Below the pieces are notes generated by a model. The model made no database searches and was not told where the DNA came from. It worked only from the letters and a program-made list of their open reading frames with translations. Of a stretch of DNA of 64,000 nt, positions 9,005-18,131 are shown in pieces (position 1 is the stretch's first letter; each line of letters opens with the position of its first letter). Source of the stretch: JAPHTQ01 sp050299175 (GTDB taxonomy: Bacteria > Pseudomonadota > Gammaproteobacteria > Thiohalomonadales > Thiohalomonadaceae); assembly GCA_050299175.1 (NCBI GenBank), contig JBNKVM010000020.1:18479-82478 (forward strand), in the 5' to 3' direction. A program made the position numbers and the translations under genes.

Positions 9005-11407
9005 CTAACCAATACGGCGCATCATTTTGCGCAACGCTTGCTCATCCTGAGGCAAGGCAAAGTAGTAACCCTGCATCAGATGGCATCCCAGAGTCAGGAT
9101 GTAACGCAGCTGCTCTTCAGTCTCCACTCCCTCGACCACGATATCCATGCCGAGATTAACCGCCAGATCGACAATGGTCTGTACCATCGGCGTACTCATG
9201 CCCGTTGCACCGATCTCCGAGACAAACGATTTGTCCACCTTAAGCGCATCGAAGGGAAAGTTACTCAAGTAACTGAGCGAGGAATAACCGGTGCCGAAAT
9301 CGTCGATCAATAATTTAATACCACGCCGCTTGATCTCGCTGAGCTGATGATTGACGTGTTCCAGATCGCTGGCAAAGACACTCTCGGTAATCTCCAGATG
9401 AAGATACTGGGTATTGACCTGGGTTTCGGAAAGAATCGTATCCAGCAAATCGACAAAGGCACGATTGACAATCTGCTTGGCAGAAACATTGACGCTGATG
9501 TAAAAATCTTCCAGCCCATCAGCATGCAGCCGAGTCACCAGCTTGCAAGCCTCACGCAATACATATTCACCTAGTTCGAAGATCAGACCCGACTCCTCGG
9601 CAACCGGCACGAACTCTGTCGGCGGTACCGAAGTGCCATCGCTACGTTGCCAACGTAGCAAAGCTTCTGCACCGACGAAACGTTGTGCGTGCTGGGAGAA
9701 GACTGGCTGGTAGTGGACGCTTAATTCTCCCTCGGCCAATGCGTTTCTCAGCCGGGTTTCCATTTCCAGGAAAGACCAGGCGCGATTCCTCATCCCCTCA
9801 TCAAAAATGATGGTAGCCGAGCCGCTCAGGGATTTGGCCTGATACATGGCGGTATCGGCATCACGCAAAATCTCCTCGAAATTGCGATAGTGACTATCGC
9901 AAAATGCGATACCGATACTCATGCTCACTGAGATGTCGTAACCGTTAATACTGATCGGTGCCCGGGTCACTTCGTGCAGGCGCTCCGCCACATGACAGAT
10001 TGAAGAAAAACTCTTTGCTTCCTCCAGCAACACCACAAACTCATCACCACCGAGCCGTCCTACTGAATCGGAACAGCGCAACTCTGCAGCAATGCGTTGG
10101 CTAAACTCGATTAAAACTTGGTCGCCCGCGGCATGACCCAACGTGTCATTAATATTTTTGAAACGGTTAAGGTCGAGGAACAGTACCGCATAAAGACGAT
10201 TGGGATCACGTGCATACTTGCTGTTTGCCAGATTGACCCGTTCCGCCATCACCTTGCGATTTGGTAACCCGGTCAGCAGATCGAAGTTGGCACTGTGTTG
10301 CTTCTCCTGTTCGTATTCATGTTTGCGCACAATATAGCCAAGCGCGTTGCTAATCGTTTCAAGAAAGACGACTTCATCCTCATCGCAGGCATATCCCGGA
10401 TCGAGATAGAGCACCAGCAAACCCTTGACCGAATCATCATGCATGATCGGTACACAGTAATGGCCGTGCGGTTTGATATCGGGATGAGGAATGTGATGAC
10501 GCGGGTCATCGTGGGTAGAGAAGATCAGATGTTTTTCCTTTGCTGCCAGACCACAGATGCATTCGCCGGTTCTCACCTCAAAACAGTTGTTTTTTACTGC
10601 ATCACTCAGTCCCTGTTCCACCAACATCAGCAAGCTATTGCCCTCCACAATAAAAATTGCACCGTTAGCCTGCCTGGATAACCAGGGAGAAGAGAGAATG
10701 GCATCCAGCACCCGGCGCATGATCTCCTCGAATGGCAGTGTCAGTGTCGACAACTCGAAGATACGGGAAATAGCATGCTGAAAACCCAACTCCTTACGTA
10801 ATTGCTGTTCGTCGCGACGACGCTGGGTGACGTCACGAAGGAAGAAACTGAAACCACCGCTCCCCCGCTCAACCACATGCACCTCTGTCACAACGATATG
10901 ATCGTTCTGGTCACGCAATTTCAATTCAGTGACGCGACCAACCTTCGCCAATAATTCTCCACGAGCCCTGGACTCCATCTTGCCGTGCAACAACAGGCTT
11001 GACAGCAAAGCTCCACAAACTTCCTCACTCTGCCAACCGAACAACAGCTGTGCCGAATCGCCCCACTCGACAATGCGCCCCCGCTCATCGGTGGTTACCA
11101 CCGCGCCCTGCGTCGCTGTAGCGATTCGTTCGATAAGGTGTTCTTCCTCGCTGCCAGGCTTTGCCTTGGTCTTGCCACGACGTGAAAAGCCGATGCCCGC
11201 GGCGAACAGCCAAAGCCCGTCTTCGGGTAACGAAAAGTCCGCTGCCCAGTATGCGTTATCAGGCAACGCCCAAAGGAGAAACAAAAGAGGAAGGAGAAAA
11301 TAGAGAATAACCTGCGCACACCGAACCACTATGGGTAGTATCGATTCTGTGGGTATCTGGTTGTATACCCCCGGCTCGGGGATTTTTCTCTCTGTATAGG
11401 TTTTCAT
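9005..11407 (-). CDS. PAS-GAF-GGDEF-EAL cyclic-di-GMP signalling protein
   Basis: About 800 residues from the ATG at 11405-11407. The order is one or two membrane segments (about residues 27-50 and 62-75), a PAS domain (about 90-195), a GAF domain (about 210-360), a GGDEF domain with R-L-G-G-D-E-F near residue 454, and an EAL domain starting G-A-E-A-L-L-R-W near 582 with D-D-F-G-T-G-Y-S-S and E-G-V-E-T. Both catalytic motifs are intact, so the protein could make and degrade c-di-GMP; which activity dominates cannot be read from sequence. The PAS-GAF input suggests a cytosolic redox or ligand signal. The frame opens 18 codons earlier at a TTG with no clear ribosome-binding site. Confidence 0.92.
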   Translation of the reverse strand: MKTYTERKIPEPGVYNQIPTESILPIVVRCAQVILYFLLPLLFLLWALPDNAYWAADFSLPEDGLWLFAAGIGFSRRGKTKAKPGSEEEHLIERIATATQGAVVTTDERGRIVEWGDSAQLLFGWQSEEVCGALLSSLLLHGKMESRARGELLAKVGRVTELKLRDQNDHIVVTEVHVVERGSGGFSFFLRDVTQRRRDEQQLRKELGFQHAISRIFELSTLTLPFEEIMRRVLDAILSSPWLSRQANGAIFIVEGNSLLMLVEQGLSDAVKNNCFEVRTGECICGLAAKEKHLIFSTHDDPRHHIPHPDIKPHGHYCVPIMHDDSVKGLLVLYLDPGYACDEDEVVFLETISNALGYIVRKHEYEQEKQHSANFDLLTGLPNRKVMAERVNLANSKYARDPNRLYAVLFLDLNRFKNINDTLGHAAGDQVLIEFSQRIAAELRCSDSVGRLGGDEFVVLLEEAKSFSSICHVAERLHEVTRAPISINGYDISVSMSIGIAFCDSHYRNFEEILRDADTAMYQAKSLSGSATIIFDEGMRNRAWSFLEMETRLRNALAEGELSVHYQPVFSQHAQRFVGAEALLRWQRSDGTSVPPTEFVPVAEESGLIFELGEYVLREACKLVTRLHADGLEDFYISVNVSAKQIVNRAFVDLLDTILSETQVNTQYLHLEITESVFASDLEHVNHQLSEIKRRGIKLLIDDFGTGYSSLSYLSNFPFDALKVDKSFVSEIGATGMSTPMVQTIVDLAVNLGMDIVVEGVETEEQLRYILTLGCHLMQGYYFALPQDEQALRKMMRRIG

Positions 11408-11694
11408 TGCACGTCCGTATGACGACCGATACGCATATCGGCCGCGGGCGGGAAAACTCAAGTCGCCGCTATCCCTTAACGACGCTGTTACGGAAAATCA
11501 CCGCACCGTAGTGACTCCACCCCACCCGATTGAAGTCATGAATAAAAGTATTGGCGACGAGTTCTACTGCTGCAAGTTGATGAGCACTCCTTTAACAAAG
11601 AATTGCAACCGTTCATCGGCAAATGCTGCCGCGTAAACAGTAACCAAGTAATTAAGGAGGACTTGTCTTATTGTCAGTGACAGAGATGTCAGTC

Positions 11695-13593
11695 TCAGGC
11701 GAGACCTTCACGTAACGCTTCCAGTTGTTCCCAACGAGCATAGGCTGCGCTCAGTTCCTGCTCTGATTTTTCCATCTGCTCGCGCTCCGCGGCAATCGTC
11801 GCGCCATCCTGTTTAAAGTATTCAGGCTCGGCCATCTTTTGCTGAAACGCTTCCAGTGCAGTTTCCAGTTCCTCGATCCGCTTTGGCAGGGCATCCAGTT
11901 CACGCTGATCCTTGTAACTCAACTTGGCGCGTGACGGCGCGGCCTTTTTCGCTTCCACTTTTGCGGGGGGCTGTTTCACTTCCATGCTGGCACGCGGTGC
12001 CGCTGAGCGCTGACGTAGCCAGTCGTCATAACCACCAACATACTCATTCAGCGCACCATCGCCCTCGAAGGCGATGGTCGATGTCACCACGTTATTGATA
12101 AAGGCACGGTCGTGACTCACCAGCAACAGTGTTCCCTGCCAATCGAGCAGCAACTCTTCCAGCAGCTCCAGGGTTTCCACATCAAGGTCGTTGGTCGGTT
12201 CGTCCATTACCAGCAGATTGGCCGGACGGGTAAACAGGCGTGCCAGCAACAGGCGATTGCGCTCGCCGCCGGACAGCGTGCGCACCGGACTGCGCGCCCG
12301 CTCCGGGGTAAACAGAAAATCCTGCAGGTAGCCCATCACGTGCTTATCGCGCCCGTTGATGGTGACCTTGTCGCTGCCCTCGGCGACACTGTCGAGCACC
12401 GTCGACTCTTCATCGAGTTGCTCGCGGTGCTGATCGAAATAGGCGATCTCCAGATTGGTCCCCAGTTTGATCCTGCCCTGTTGCGGTTGCAGCTTACCGA
12501 GCAATACCTGCAACAGGGTACTTTTGCCGGAACCGTTGGGGCCGAGGATACCGATACGATCGCCACGCATGATGGTAGTAGAGAAATGCTCGAACAGAGT
12601 GCGACCGTCGTAACTCATGCCGATATCGTCGGCCTCGATCACCAGCTTGCCGGAACGTTCCGCTTCGCCGAGGTTCATCTTCACCTTGCCGCCACGTTCA
12701 CGCCGCTCGCCACGCTCCACGCGCAGCGCTTTGAGTGCCCTCACCCGTCCCTCGTTACGGGTACGCCGTGCCTTGATGCCCTGACGAATCCACGCCTCTT
12801 CCTGAGCCAGTCGCTTGTCGAACAGCGCGTTCTGTTGCGCCTCTGCCTCCAGTGCCTCCTCCTTACGCCGCAGGTAGGTAGCGTAGTCGCCGGGCCATGA
12901 AGTGAGCTGACCACGATCCAGTTCGATGATGCGGGTGGCAAGGTGCTGCAGGAACATCCGGTCGTGGGTAATGAACAGCAGAGTGCCGGGCCAGTCGAGC
13001 AGGAACTCCTCCAGCCAGCCGATCGCCTCGATATCAAGATGGTTGGTCGGCTCATCCAGCAACAGCAATTCCGGTTCGCGCACCAGTTCCCGTGCCAACA
13101 GCACGCGCCGCTTCATCCCGCCGGAGAGTTCGGCGAAGTTGCTCTCTGCGGGCAGTTTGAGTCGTGAGATCACAGATTCGACCCGCTGATTGAGCTGCCA
13201 GCCATCTGCGGCCTCCAACTCGTGCTGAATCTTCTCCAGCTTCGACAGCAGCTTATCGTCACCTTCAGCCAGTTGCTGGCTGACATGGTGATAGTCGGCC
13301 AGCAGTTTACCCACGCCACCCAGACCATCAGCCACGACATCGTAGACCGAACCGACCGTCTCCCGTGGCACCTCCTGAGTCAGACGTGCCACTTTCAGGC
13401 CCTGCCGCAGCACCACCTCGCCGCTGTCGGCATTCAGTTCGCCATTGAGTAGCTTCATCAGGGTCGACTTGCCGGTGCCGTTACGCCCCACCAGACAGAG
13501 ACGTTCCCCCGGTTCGATCTGCAGATTGACGCCATCAAGCAGCGGCGCACCACCGAAAGCGAGACTTACATTGCGAAGTGTCAACAGGGCCAT
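11695..13593 (-). CDS. uup: Uup, ABC-F ATPase
   Basis: 632 residues with two ABC ATPase domains and no membrane segments. Walker A motifs are G-R-N-G-T-G-K-S-T and G-P-N-G-S-G-K-S-T, signatures L-S-G-G-M-K-R and L-S-G-G-E-R-N, and a linker rich in Arg/Glu lies between the domains. A Lys/Ala-rich segment and a C-terminal coiled coil (about residues 560-632) distinguish Uup from other ABC-F proteins. The family acts on ribosomes or branched DNA structures and affects transposon precise excision in E. coli. Confidence 0.93.
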   Translation of the reverse strand: MALLTLRNVSLAFGGAPLLDGVNLQIEPGERLCLVGRNGTGKSTLMKLLNGELNADSGEVVLRQGLKVARLTQEVPRETVGSVYDVVADGLGGVGKLLADYHHVSQQLAEGDDKLLSKLEKIQHELEAADGWQLNQRVESVISRLKLPAESNFAELSGGMKRRVLLARELVREPELLLLDEPTNHLDIEAIGWLEEFLLDWPGTLLFITHDRMFLQHLATRIIELDRGQLTSWPGDYATYLRRKEEALEAEAQQNALFDKRLAQEEAWIRQGIKARRTRNEGRVRALKALRVERGERRERGGKVKMNLGEAERSGKLVIEADDIGMSYDGRTLFEHFSTTIMRGDRIGILGPNGSGKSTLLQVLLGKLQPQQGRIKLGTNLEIAYFDQHREQLDEESTVLDSVAEGSDKVTINGRDKHVMGYLQDFLFTPERARSPVRTLSGGERNRLLLARLFTRPANLLVMDEPTNDLDVETLELLEELLLDWQGTLLLVSHDRAFINNVVTSTIAFEGDGALNEYVGGYDDWLRQRSAAPRASMEVKQPPAKVEAKKAAPSRAKLSYKDQRELDALPKRIEELETALEAFQQKMAEPEYFKQDGATIAAEREQMEKSEQELSAAYARWEQLEALREGLA

Positions 13594-13645
13594 AAAGCGA
13601 TCCGGGCTAGCGGGTTAAGTGAAGCGGGCATGCTACGGGACTACG

Positions 13646-13679
13646 AAAAAGGGGGTTACGCTTATCGCGTAACCCCCTT
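13646..13679 (-). terminator. Terminator downstream of tRNA-Lys
   Basis: A perfect 11-bp stem (13651-13661 with 13667-13677) closes a five-base loop; on the minus strand it is followed by TTTTTC. It starts 11 bases past the 3' CCA end of the tRNA. Confidence 0.88.
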
Positions 13680-13687
13680 CCGAATCA

Positions 13688-13763
13688 TGGTGGGCCGTGC
13701 AGGATTCGAACCTGCGACCAACTGATTAAAAGTCAGCTGCTCTACCGACTGAGCTAACGGCCC
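13688..13763 (-). tRNA. tRNA-Lys (UUU)
   Basis: 76 bases including an encoded CCA. Read on the minus strand, the acceptor GGGCCGT pairs with ACGGCCC, the D arm holds G-C-T-C...G-A-G-C, the anticodon loop is CTTTTAA with anticodon TTT on a CTGA/TCAG stem, and the T arm is GCAGGTTCGAATCCTGC. It lies between uup and the sulfur transporter gene with its own terminator. Confidence 0.98.
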
Positions 13764-13777
13764 CAAAAGAGCGGCAT

Positions 13778-13805
13778 ATCCTACCCGATACGCCGAAAAT
13801 CTCAA
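13778..13805 (-). promoter_or_regulatory. Candidate sigma-70 promoter for tRNA-Lys
   Basis: On the minus strand TTGAGA (13800-13805) is 16 bases from TAGGAT (13778-13783), which ends 14 bases before the tRNA 5' end. A GC-rich stretch follows the -10. The boxes are good but not perfect. Confidence 0.4.
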
Positions 13806-13844
13806 GACCCAAAGGGGACTTTTTAACCGATAAATGTCAGCTAC

Positions 13845-15146
13845 TCAGACTTTATCCAGTTTGCGCAAACTATCCGGCAGCAATTTGAGATCGCAAAGCC
13901 CTGCCACCACAGCCTTGAGGAAGGTTGCTTCCTCCTCATAGACCATACGGTAGTACTGCACTTTCATGGTCATGGCGCTGCCGAGGATGATGGAGAAGAG
14001 GGTGATAATCGAGCCAATCGCCAGGGTAGAGACACCAGTAATCCCCTGACCGATAGTGCAACCCATCGCCAGCACGCCGCCGAAACCCATCAGGATCGCG
14101 CCGATGACATGGGTAACGAAGTCGCGCATGGAGCTGAACCACTCAATACGGAAGCCCTTGCTGATCAGCGACCACAGCAGTGAACCGAGGATCACGCCAA
14201 ATACCGCCATCACGCCGAAGGTGAGGTTGGCACGGTCAAGACCGCTACCCGCGTAACCCAGCGCCTGCCCCATGGGGTTGATGAAGGTGAAGGACTGCGG
14301 GCTCATGCTGGTCATGTCCGGCTTGTCACTGCTCCAGTTTTCGCGCACCCCTTCAGCCATATCCCACTGCGAGGAGACCGGATCGAGGAATTCGCGGGCG
14401 CTCACGGTAACCGCACCGTCAAAATCGGACTCGTAGCTGAGCATCATGTTGGAGGTGGCGTACCAGGCGGCGAGTACTGCGAGGCCGACGACGATACCCG
14501 CAAGGACGTTATCGAAACTACCGCGGAAGTCTGCCGACTTGAAGACGAAACCCATCACTACCGCGCTGAGGATGAGACCGATCACCAGACGCGCCATCGA
14601 TGCACCATCGCTACCAGCGATGACCGTACCGAGGTCCTGGTAGGGTCCCATGTCGATAGCCAACGGACGGATCCAATTGAAGAACAGCAGCGACATCAGG
14701 GTCTGGTCGGAACCGGGCAACGGGTTGACCATAAAGTAGGCAATCACGCCGATGATAGCGAAGACCACCAGGGATTTGAGGTTGCCGCCGCCGATACGAA
14801 TCAGGGTCTTGTTACCGCAACCGGAGGCGAGGGTCATACCGATACCGAAGGTGATGCCACCGAGCAGATTCTCGGCCCAGATCAGTTGGCCCATGCGGTA
14901 GGGCGGGAAGGCGGTGTCAGGCTGCACCATGCCGAGGAACTCCAGCACGGCCACCCCGAGCATGGCGACGGCTATGGCCAGGAACCAGGCGCGCAGTCGG
15001 CCCCAGTCACCCATGTTCACTGCATCGGAAACCGCACCCATGGTGCAGAAGTTGGTCTTGTTGACCACCGCGCCCATCACAACGGCGATGCCGAAGGTGG
15101 ACCACAACATAAAGGAATTAGCCTGGGAGAAGCTTTCGAATACCAT
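13845..15146 (-). CDS. YeeE/YedE family sulfur-compound transporter
   Basis: 433 residues, very hydrophobic, with two related halves each carrying glycine-rich membrane segments. The cysteines typical of the thiosulfate transporter TsuA/YeeE family are present: N-F-C34-T-M-G-A near the start, A-S-G-C-G-N-K in the first half and G-C-T-I-G-Q-G-I in the second. In the family these conduct thiosulfate or related sulfur species across the inner membrane. An extra periplasmic or cytosolic loop (about residues 225-285) separates the halves. It stands alone, with repeat copy A immediately upstream. Substrate is not determined from sequence. Confidence 0.85.
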   Translation of the reverse strand: MVFESFSQANSFMLWSTFGIAVVMGAVVNKTNFCTMGAVSDAVNMGDWGRLRAWFLAIAVAMLGVAVLEFLGMVQPDTAFPPYRMGQLIWAENLLGGITFGIGMTLASGCGNKTLIRIGGGNLKSLVVFAIIGVIAYFMVNPLPGSDQTLMSLLFFNWIRPLAIDMGPYQDLGTVIAGSDGASMARLVIGLILSAVVMGFVFKSADFRGSFDNVLAGIVVGLAVLAAWYATSNMMLSYESDFDGAVTVSAREFLDPVSSQWDMAEGVRENWSSDKPDMTSMSPQSFTFINPMGQALGYAGSGLDRANLTFGVMAVFGVILGSLLWSLISKGFRIEWFSSMRDFVTHVIGAILMGFGGVLAMGCTIGQGITGVSTLAIGSIITLFSIILGSAMTMKVQYYRMVYEEEATFLKAVVAGLCDLKLLPDSLRKLDKV

Positions 15147-15184
15147 TAAATGGACCTCTCAATTCTTTGCTCTGTGGGGTGTGG

Positions 15185-15330
15185 CTAGAAACCCTCTCAA
15201 AATGGTCTTTGCCCCCTGATCCTGCGTTGCAAAGCCTGCTCCGGTGCTCATTTACTACGGGTAAACTGCGCTCCTCGCAGACTCTGCGCCTTGTCTCCGG
15301 GCACGAATCCTCATTTGAGATAGCTTCTAG
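15185..15330 (+). repeat. 146-bp palindromic repeat, copy A
   Basis: The ends CTAGAAACCCTCTCAAAATG (15185-15204) and 15312-15330 form an imperfect inverted repeat. The core TGCTCATTTACT...GTAAACTGCGCT (15245-15271) is shared with copies at 33748-33893 and 61462-61608 at nearly the same offset from the ends. It fills most of the gap between the transporter start and the queC 3' end. This is the most diverged of the three copies. Confidence 0.75.
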
Positions 15331-15384
15331 TTATTTATTATTACTCACGAGACTTTAACACCTCGTAAAGTGGTCAAGAATATC

Positions 15385-16089
15385 TCAGGAGAGAGGGGCT
15401 TTCCAGACGGGATTTCCCCTATAACGGGTCGGGTCGGGCAGGCCTGCCTGGGCAAAGCCTTCGGCGCGTAGACGGCAGGAGTCGCAGCGGCCGCAGGCGA
15501 GGCCATCCGGGTCCGGGTTGTAGCAGGAGATGGTCAGGCTGTAGTCGAGACCCAGCGTGGTGCCCATCTCGATGATCTCCGCCTTGCTCATATCGATGAG
15601 CGGAGCATGCAGGGTAAAACCATTGCCCTCCACCCCGGCCTTGGTCGCCAGGTTGGCGGTGTGCTCGAAGGCATCGATGAACTCGGGACGGCAGTCGGGA
15701 TAACCGGAGTAATCCACCGCGTTAACACCGATGAAGATGTCGTTGGCGCCCAGCACCTCGGCCCAAGCCAGGGCCAGGGAGAGAAACACGGTATTGCGTG
15801 CCGGGACGTAGGTAACCGGTATTCCCTCACCACCGTTCTCCGGCACGTCGATACTATCGTCGGTCAGTGCAGAACCGCCGAACTGGCGTAGATTGAGTGA
15901 GAAAACCCGGTGCTCGACCGCACCGAGACTGGTGGCTACCGCATCGGCGGCAGCGAGTTCGCAACGGTGGCGCTGGCCGTAATCGAAGCTAAGGGCGTAA
16001 CAGGCGAATTCCTGCTGCCGCGCCATCGCCAGGGTGGTGGCGGAATCGAGACCGCCGGAAACCAGAACTACCGCTTTTTGCTCTGCCAT
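15385..16089 (-). CDS. queC: QueC, 7-cyano-7-deazaguanine synthase
   Basis: 234 residues from the ATG at 16087-16089. The PP-loop V-S-G-G-L-D-S-A-T binds ATP, and the C-terminal zinc site is C-Y-N-P...C-G-R-C-D-S-C. QueC converts 7-carboxy-7-deazaguanine to preQ0 with ammonia and ATP, on the way to queuosine in tRNA. It follows queE by 17 bases, so the two successive pathway enzymes are probably co-transcribed, downstream of the Tol-Pal genes. A longer frame upstream overlaps queE and is not used. Confidence 0.96.
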   Translation of the reverse strand: MAEQKAVVLVSGGLDSATTLAMARQQEFACYALSFDYGQRHRCELAAADAVATSLGAVEHRVFSLNLRQFGGSALTDDSIDVPENGGEGIPVTYVPARNTVFLSLALAWAEVLGANDIFIGVNAVDYSGYPDCRPEFIDAFEHTANLATKAGVEGNGFTLHAPLIDMSKAEIIEMGTTLGLDYSLTISCYNPDPDGLACGRCDSCRLRAEGFAQAGLPDPTRYRGNPVWKAPLS

Positions 16090-16106
16090 ACCGAATACCT
16101 GAAACC

Positions 16107-16769
16107 TTATCGACCTTGTTCGTCGCCCCAAAGGATTTTATGTAGCTGTAACTGCAAACGCACCTCGAGCCGATCAGCAATGATCCACTCGGCCAGTTCG
16201 GTCGCCTCGATCTTGCCGAAACAGGGAGAGAAGAAAACCATGCAGCGTTCGAGCAAGGCATATTTTTCGATCACCGCCAGCGACCAGTCGTAGTCGTCGC
16301 GACTGGCGATGATGAACTTTACCTGATCCTGTGGGGTGAGATGCTCGATGTTTTCGTAACGGTTTTTCGCCGCCTCGCCGGAGATCGGGGTTTTGATGTC
16401 CATCACCCGTTTAACCCGTGGATCGACCCGTGCGATATCGAGCGCACCGCTGGTCTCCAGCGAAACCTCATAGCCCGCATCGCAAAGCTGGCTCAGCAAG
16501 TCCAGACAACCCTTCTGCGCCAGTGGCTCGCCACCGGTGACACAGACATGGTGGATGTTGTAATCCGCCACCTGGGCCAGCAGCGTGTCGATCTCCATCC
16601 ACTCGCCACCGCTAAAGGCATACTCCGTATCGCAGTAGTGGCAACGCAACGGGCAGCCGGTGAGGCGGATAAACACCGTCGGCCAACCGACGGCATCGGC
16701 TTCACCCTGCAGGGAAAGAAATATTTCGCTGATGCGGAGCCGTCCGGCTCCGTCACTATCCTGGACCAA
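16107..16769 (-). CDS. queE: QueE, 7-carboxy-7-deazaguanine synthase
   Basis: 220 residues with the radical-SAM motif C39-x3-C43-x2-C46, the G-G-E-P motif in V-T-G-G-E-P-L, and the N-terminal S-L-Q-G-E-A segment typical of QueE. It uses SAM and a 4Fe-4S cluster to contract carboxytetrahydropterin to CDG. The frame begins with a TTG one base after the cpoB stop, behind a GGCGGG stretch; no ATG precedes the conserved region, so the TTG is the best start. Queuosine gene order cpoB-queE-queC is common in Gammaproteobacteria. Confidence 0.95.
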   Translation of the reverse strand: MVQDSDGAGRLRISEIFLSLQGEADAVGWPTVFIRLTGCPLRCHYCDTEYAFSGGEWMEIDTLLAQVADYNIHHVCVTGGEPLAQKGCLDLLSQLCDAGYEVSLETSGALDIARVDPRVKRVMDIKTPISGEAAKNRYENIEHLTPQDQVKFIIASRDDYDWSLAVIEKYALLERCMVFFSPCFGKIEATELAEWIIADRLEVRLQLQLHKILWGDEQGR

Positions 16770-16770
16770 G

Positions 16771-17583
16771 TTAGCCCGCCTGTTTGCGGATCTGCTTCAG
16801 CAGGTTACGTGCCTGACCCGCCTCGGTGGAATCGGGATAGCGTTTGATGAGTTGATCCAGAGTCTGCTTCGCCTCGTCGTCCTGCTTCAGCTCATGCTGG
16901 CTGTAGCCGATCTTGAGCATCGCCTCGGCCCGTTTGGGGCTACTGGGGTAGTTCTGCAGCAACGCCTGATAGTCGAGAATCGCCTGCTTGAAGTTACGCT
17001 GGGCGTAACTCGCCTCACCCAGCCAATACTGGGCGATATGGGCGTAACGACCGTTGGGATACTGTTTGAGAAAGGCGCGGAAATCCTGAGTTGCCTGGGC
17101 ATAGCGCAGTTCGCGCAGGGTATCGAACGCCTTCTGGTAGGCCTCGCGCTCCTGCTGGATCTGGTCGGCATCGTTTGCCGGCGCTGGCGCAGGTGCCACC
17201 GCGACGGGTGCATTTGGCGCCGCGGCCGCCGAGGTCAACGGCTGGCTGGTGCTGGGTGCAACGGGCGCCGCCGCGCTCGGGGCAGGCATACTCGCACCGC
17301 CACCTTCGCGCTCGAAGCGTGACAGACGACGGTCGATATCGAGGTAAAGCTCACGCTGCCGCTCCTTCAGCCCTTCAATCGTGTGCTGCTGCTCTTCCAG
17401 CATGCCACGCATCTGCTGCATATCCGTCTGCATCGCATCGAGCCGCTCGGCCATATCCAGCAGAGTCTGGTTGTTCAGCAGTTTTTCGATACGGTCCAGG
17501 CGCTCGTCGGTGCTCTCCGCATGCAGCGGTGCCGATAACAGGGCCGCCACAGCGGCTACCAGATAGAATTTCATCAGTCGCAT
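16771..17583 (-). CDS. cpoB: CpoB, Tol-Pal associated periplasmic protein
   Basis: 270 residues with a signal peptide (to about residue 22), an N-terminal coiled coil (about 25-90, the trimerisation region of YbgF), an Ala/Pro-rich linker (about 95-140) and three TPR-like repeats containing Y-x-x-A...Y-P motifs to the end. CpoB coordinates outer-membrane constriction with peptidoglycan synthesis in E. coli. It begins one base before the pal stop region and continues the tol-pal run. Confidence 0.92.
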   Translation of the reverse strand: MRLMKFYLVAAVAALLSAPLHAESTDERLDRIEKLLNNQTLLDMAERLDAMQTDMQQMRGMLEEQQHTIEGLKERQRELYLDIDRRLSRFEREGGGASMPAPSAAAPVAPSTSQPLTSAAAAPNAPVAVAPAPAPANDADQIQQEREAYQKAFDTLRELRYAQATQDFRAFLKQYPNGRYAHIAQYWLGEASYAQRNFKQAILDYQALLQNYPSSPKRAEAMLKIGYSQHELKQDDEAKQTLDQLIKRYPDSTEAGQARNLLKQIRKQAG

Positions 17584-17584
17584 A

Positions 17585-18121
17585 TCAATATCCTGAATAA
17601 AGCAGTTCTACACGGCGATTCAATCGCCATGCTTCTTCGTCGTGACCCAGGGCCACCGGGCGCTCCTCGCCAAAACTGATCACCTGGATCTGCTCCCGAT
17701 CCACGCCCTGCAGGTTCAACACCCGCTCAATCGCCTTGGCGCGGCGTTCGCCCAGCGCCAGGTTGTACTCCCGCGAACCGCGCTCGTCCGCATGTCCTTC
17801 CAGCACCACCGCCAGATCCGGATTGGCGGCAAGCAGACGGGCATGGGTGTTCAAGGCTTCGCGGTCGGCTTCGGAGAGTTCGCTACTGTTAAAGTCGAAG
17901 TAGAAGACCCGACGCGAAAGCACACTGTTGGGATCGTTCAGCGCCTCGGCGATGGGCACGCCGTCAAAGGTGCCGACACCGACCTGTGCGGTACCGGTTT
18001 CTGCGCCGATGCTCTGCTCGTCCACCGGGGCCTCGCCTTCACGTACCGCGCCGCCGCTACAACCCTGCAACAGCAGCAACGCCGTTGCAACCAGAATCAA
18101 ACCGCCGTGTACCTTTTTCAT
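17585..18121 (-). CDS. pal: Pal, peptidoglycan-associated lipoprotein
   Basis: 178 residues with a lipobox L-L-Q-G-C21, a variable linker, and an OmpA-like peptidoglycan-binding domain carrying V-Y-F-D-F-N-S-S-E-L, G-H-A-D-E-R-G-S-R-E-Y-N and L-G-E-R-R-A. It anchors the outer membrane to the cell wall and binds TolB. It lies ten bases downstream of tolB and two bases before cpoB. Confidence 0.96.
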   Translation of the reverse strand: MKKVHGGLILVATALLLLQGCSGGAVREGEAPVDEQSIGAETGTAQVGVGTFDGVPIAEALNDPNSVLSRRVFYFDFNSSELSEADREALNTHARLLAANPDLAVVLEGHADERGSREYNLALGERRAKAIERVLNLQGVDREQIQVISFGEERPVALGHDEEAWRLNRRVELLYSGY

Positions 18122-18131
18122 GACTTATCCC

